Positions 61,913 to 64,000 of a DNA stretch of 64,000 bases are shown in pieces. The stretch is from positions 76,895,850 to 76,959,849 of the forward strand of contig CM039183.1 in NCBI GenBank assembly GCA_008360975.2, written 5' to 3'. Position numbers and translations under genes: made by a program. How positions within the stretch are numbered: position 1 is the first letter of the stretch; each line of letters begins with the position of its first letter. The stretch comes from Lichenostomus cassidix (Eukaryota; Chordata; Aves; Passeriformes; Meliphagidae). The notes beneath the pieces are model-generated. The model saw nothing but the letters and a program-made list of their open reading frames with translations. It was not told the origin of the DNA and ran no database searches.

Positions 61913-64000
61913 ATGTGCCGCTTCAGCTGTCCTGGCACCTGAAACACACTGGAGTAAAGAGGCAGACATTAAGAGGCAGGGAACATCCCTGTTTTTGTGC
62001 TTTGATATATTACTGCTACAGCAATCACCTTGTAAGCACAATCAAACCCACATGCCTTAAAAAGCAGCTGGAGAATCATCACACGGCAGAGAAGCCCATT
62101 CCAGGATGGAAAATGAACCTGTCTTACACACATGTTGGATTTCTGAGATGGCTACAGGGACACAAGCTGCGACAGGAACATTACTCAAACCCGCCTTCTC
62201 AACCACAAAATGATGTGAGAAAATCTAATTCTTCTCAACAGGCCTGCAAGATGGGTGGTGTCAAAACACAATTACAGAAGGATTTCCTTGGAAGAAACCC
62301 TCTTCCACCAGCTGTTTGTCCCATTTTGTTCCCTGAGTTGATCCTGCATTGTGAGCTGCGTGAATTGATCACAGGCTGATCTGTGTCCAGAATCCCATTG
62401 CCATTAAAGTGAATTTATTTTCCACCTAGGGACACGGTAGGGCTGTGAAATGAAGTTAATAGTGTTCAGTTTCCCCCTGTCCTAGTAGAGATAATGTTGA
62501 ATGGTCTTGAGCTTTCTGATTTGGGTTTTGTTGTTTAAACAAGCAGTTGTAAAGCACACACATGCACCTACCCCTGCTTTACAGATCTCAAAGTGCTAGT
62601 GACCTCTGTGTCACACAGGTGCCACAAGATTTCAGAATTCTGAAGAATCAAAACTTGCGGCTGGCAGTTTTTCCATGACCAAAGTGTTTTATTAGTAAAA
62701 ACAAGAATGCAACTATACATTTTATGCTGAGCACTATGTGACACTACAATGAATAATTTGTTGGGCAGGAAGAGATAGCATTAACAATCTTTGACCATAT
62801 GAACAAGTGTAGGCAATAACTGTAATATTTGTGGAAAAGGCACAGAAAAGCTGGCAGAGGCAAAAGAAATAGCCAGACTGTCTCTTGAGGGCTAGACTAT
62901 GATACAACCTGAGGAGTGGCACTGGAAGAAAAAAGAGAAGTTTGTATTTTTTCTCTTTTGGAGTAACTGCATGTTTCTCCTGAAACACATGGGCAAGTGG
63001 GTTCTCCAGACTCACTGTGCTTCCCTGTGCAGGACAAACTGATGGAAAGACCCAGCCTGGGGAGGGAGGGGGACATTTAAGTACAGCTGCACCTGTGCAC
63101 TGAGCAGAGTGTGCTAGGACAGGGAAGAGCTCCACCACAATCCTCTGCAGCCTGTGGGGATGGATGAGGAAGTAGGTGATGAGTGCATTTTATCCTAGCC
63201 AAGGTGTATAGTCATTACAATAGCAACTGAGGTCTCTCCCTCACCCTCCAATAATGGCCTCATTTTATTAAGTGCCATACAAACACACACACAGAAAAAA
63301 AGCCTCCTCTGCATAGCTACATCGCGAACAAAATTGAGCTAGAAAATGTGCAGTCCTCATCCAAACTCGTAACTGTTTCTCTTTGCTAGAACTGAACATC
63401 TATGCCATACAGACTGATATATATTGCCCCTATTTTAAAAATGACATAATGGGTTGTTTTCATATCTAGCAGGAACAAGGAAAATGTGAACAAAAGTCAG
63501 GAGAGAAAACAAATCTGTATATTTCCATGAAAGAACCAATCTATTTTAGAGTCATCTTAGGCTGTGTTTTTAGATCAGTTTTGTTTGTTTACTTGTTGGT
63601 TTCTTTTGCCATACTGACGAATTATATTGATTTGCATCGCACAGAAGTTGCAGATACAATCCTACGTCTATTTCCATTAAACACAACATTCAGAGCACCC
63701 AACATCACCTGGAGACTTTCCTGACTTTGATGCCTGTATACTAGCAAAGATAGAGCATCAGGAAAAAGCTTTGTCATCTTGTTTTTCTCAATTCCTTCTC
63801 TTCCCCACACAGTTTTGTTTATTTATTTGTTTTAGGAACACACTTTTTTTATACTTTGTGAAGCATATTTATAATGAAAAGATGATTTGTGTCCTCATTA
63901 CTGCTCCATTGCTCAATGATGAAAAAACATTAACAAAGGAAAATGATTTTCAGTCAGCTCATAACGTTCTATGTAGGTGAACTGGAACTGTTAAGAATAT
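61913..64000. other. Unique sequence, no gene recognised
   Basis: The plus-strand frame at 61915-62379 (154 codons) directly follows the CR1 but resembles no CR1 protein or other family known to me. No splice structure is evident. The rest, to the window end, holds nothing recognisable. Confidence 0.45.

Noticed and set aside
1..64000. CRISPR arrays, operons, rRNA genes and endogenous viral genes
   Set aside because: No regularly spaced direct repeats, ribosomal sequence, reverse transcriptase/envelope-type frames or bacterial gene organisation were found.

Overview
The window looks like vertebrate, most probably bird, genomic DNA. The main evidence is at least eight remnants of CR1 LINEs in both orientations. 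The best of them ends in the tandem ATTCTATG-type octamers typical of avian CR1 3' ends. Base composition is moderately AT-rich, no long open frame resembles a prokaryotic gene, no Alu/L1/B1-type mammalian repeats were seen, and simple-sequence tracts are common. The species cannot be named from the sequence.

No known protein-coding gene is recognised on either strand. The window reads as intergenic or long-intron DNA. By region: 0-10 kb is mostly unique sequence with one decayed tRNA-derived SINE (3.5 kb), an internally deleted CR1 (4.3-4.9 kb) and A/T homopolymers. 10.4-12 kb holds very old CR1 pieces. 17.3-17.7 kb holds the best-preserved CR1 3' end, flanked at a distance by two copies of a 41-bp element. 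18.98-19.16 kb holds a CR1 fragment broken by a local inversion. 20-45 kb is mainly unique sequence with small tandem duplications, perfect palindromes, a short CR1 (32.5 kb), a possible 130-bp MITE (37.2 kb) and AT-rich blocks that could be conserved non-coding elements. 50.9-54.9 kb is the most unusual part: a 722-bp almost pure pyrimidine tract, a degenerate TTGGTAATT-type array and a second 227-bp pyrimidine tract with the same strand polarity. 55.5-64 kb carries three more CR1 3' fragments and one exon-like open frame on the minus strand (56112-56418) that I cannot assign.

No set of genes working together can be described. The open frames listed are weak candidates. Repeat family names rest on remembered consensus sequences, not on a search, and boundaries are approximate to about 10-30 bases unless defined by sequence composition.
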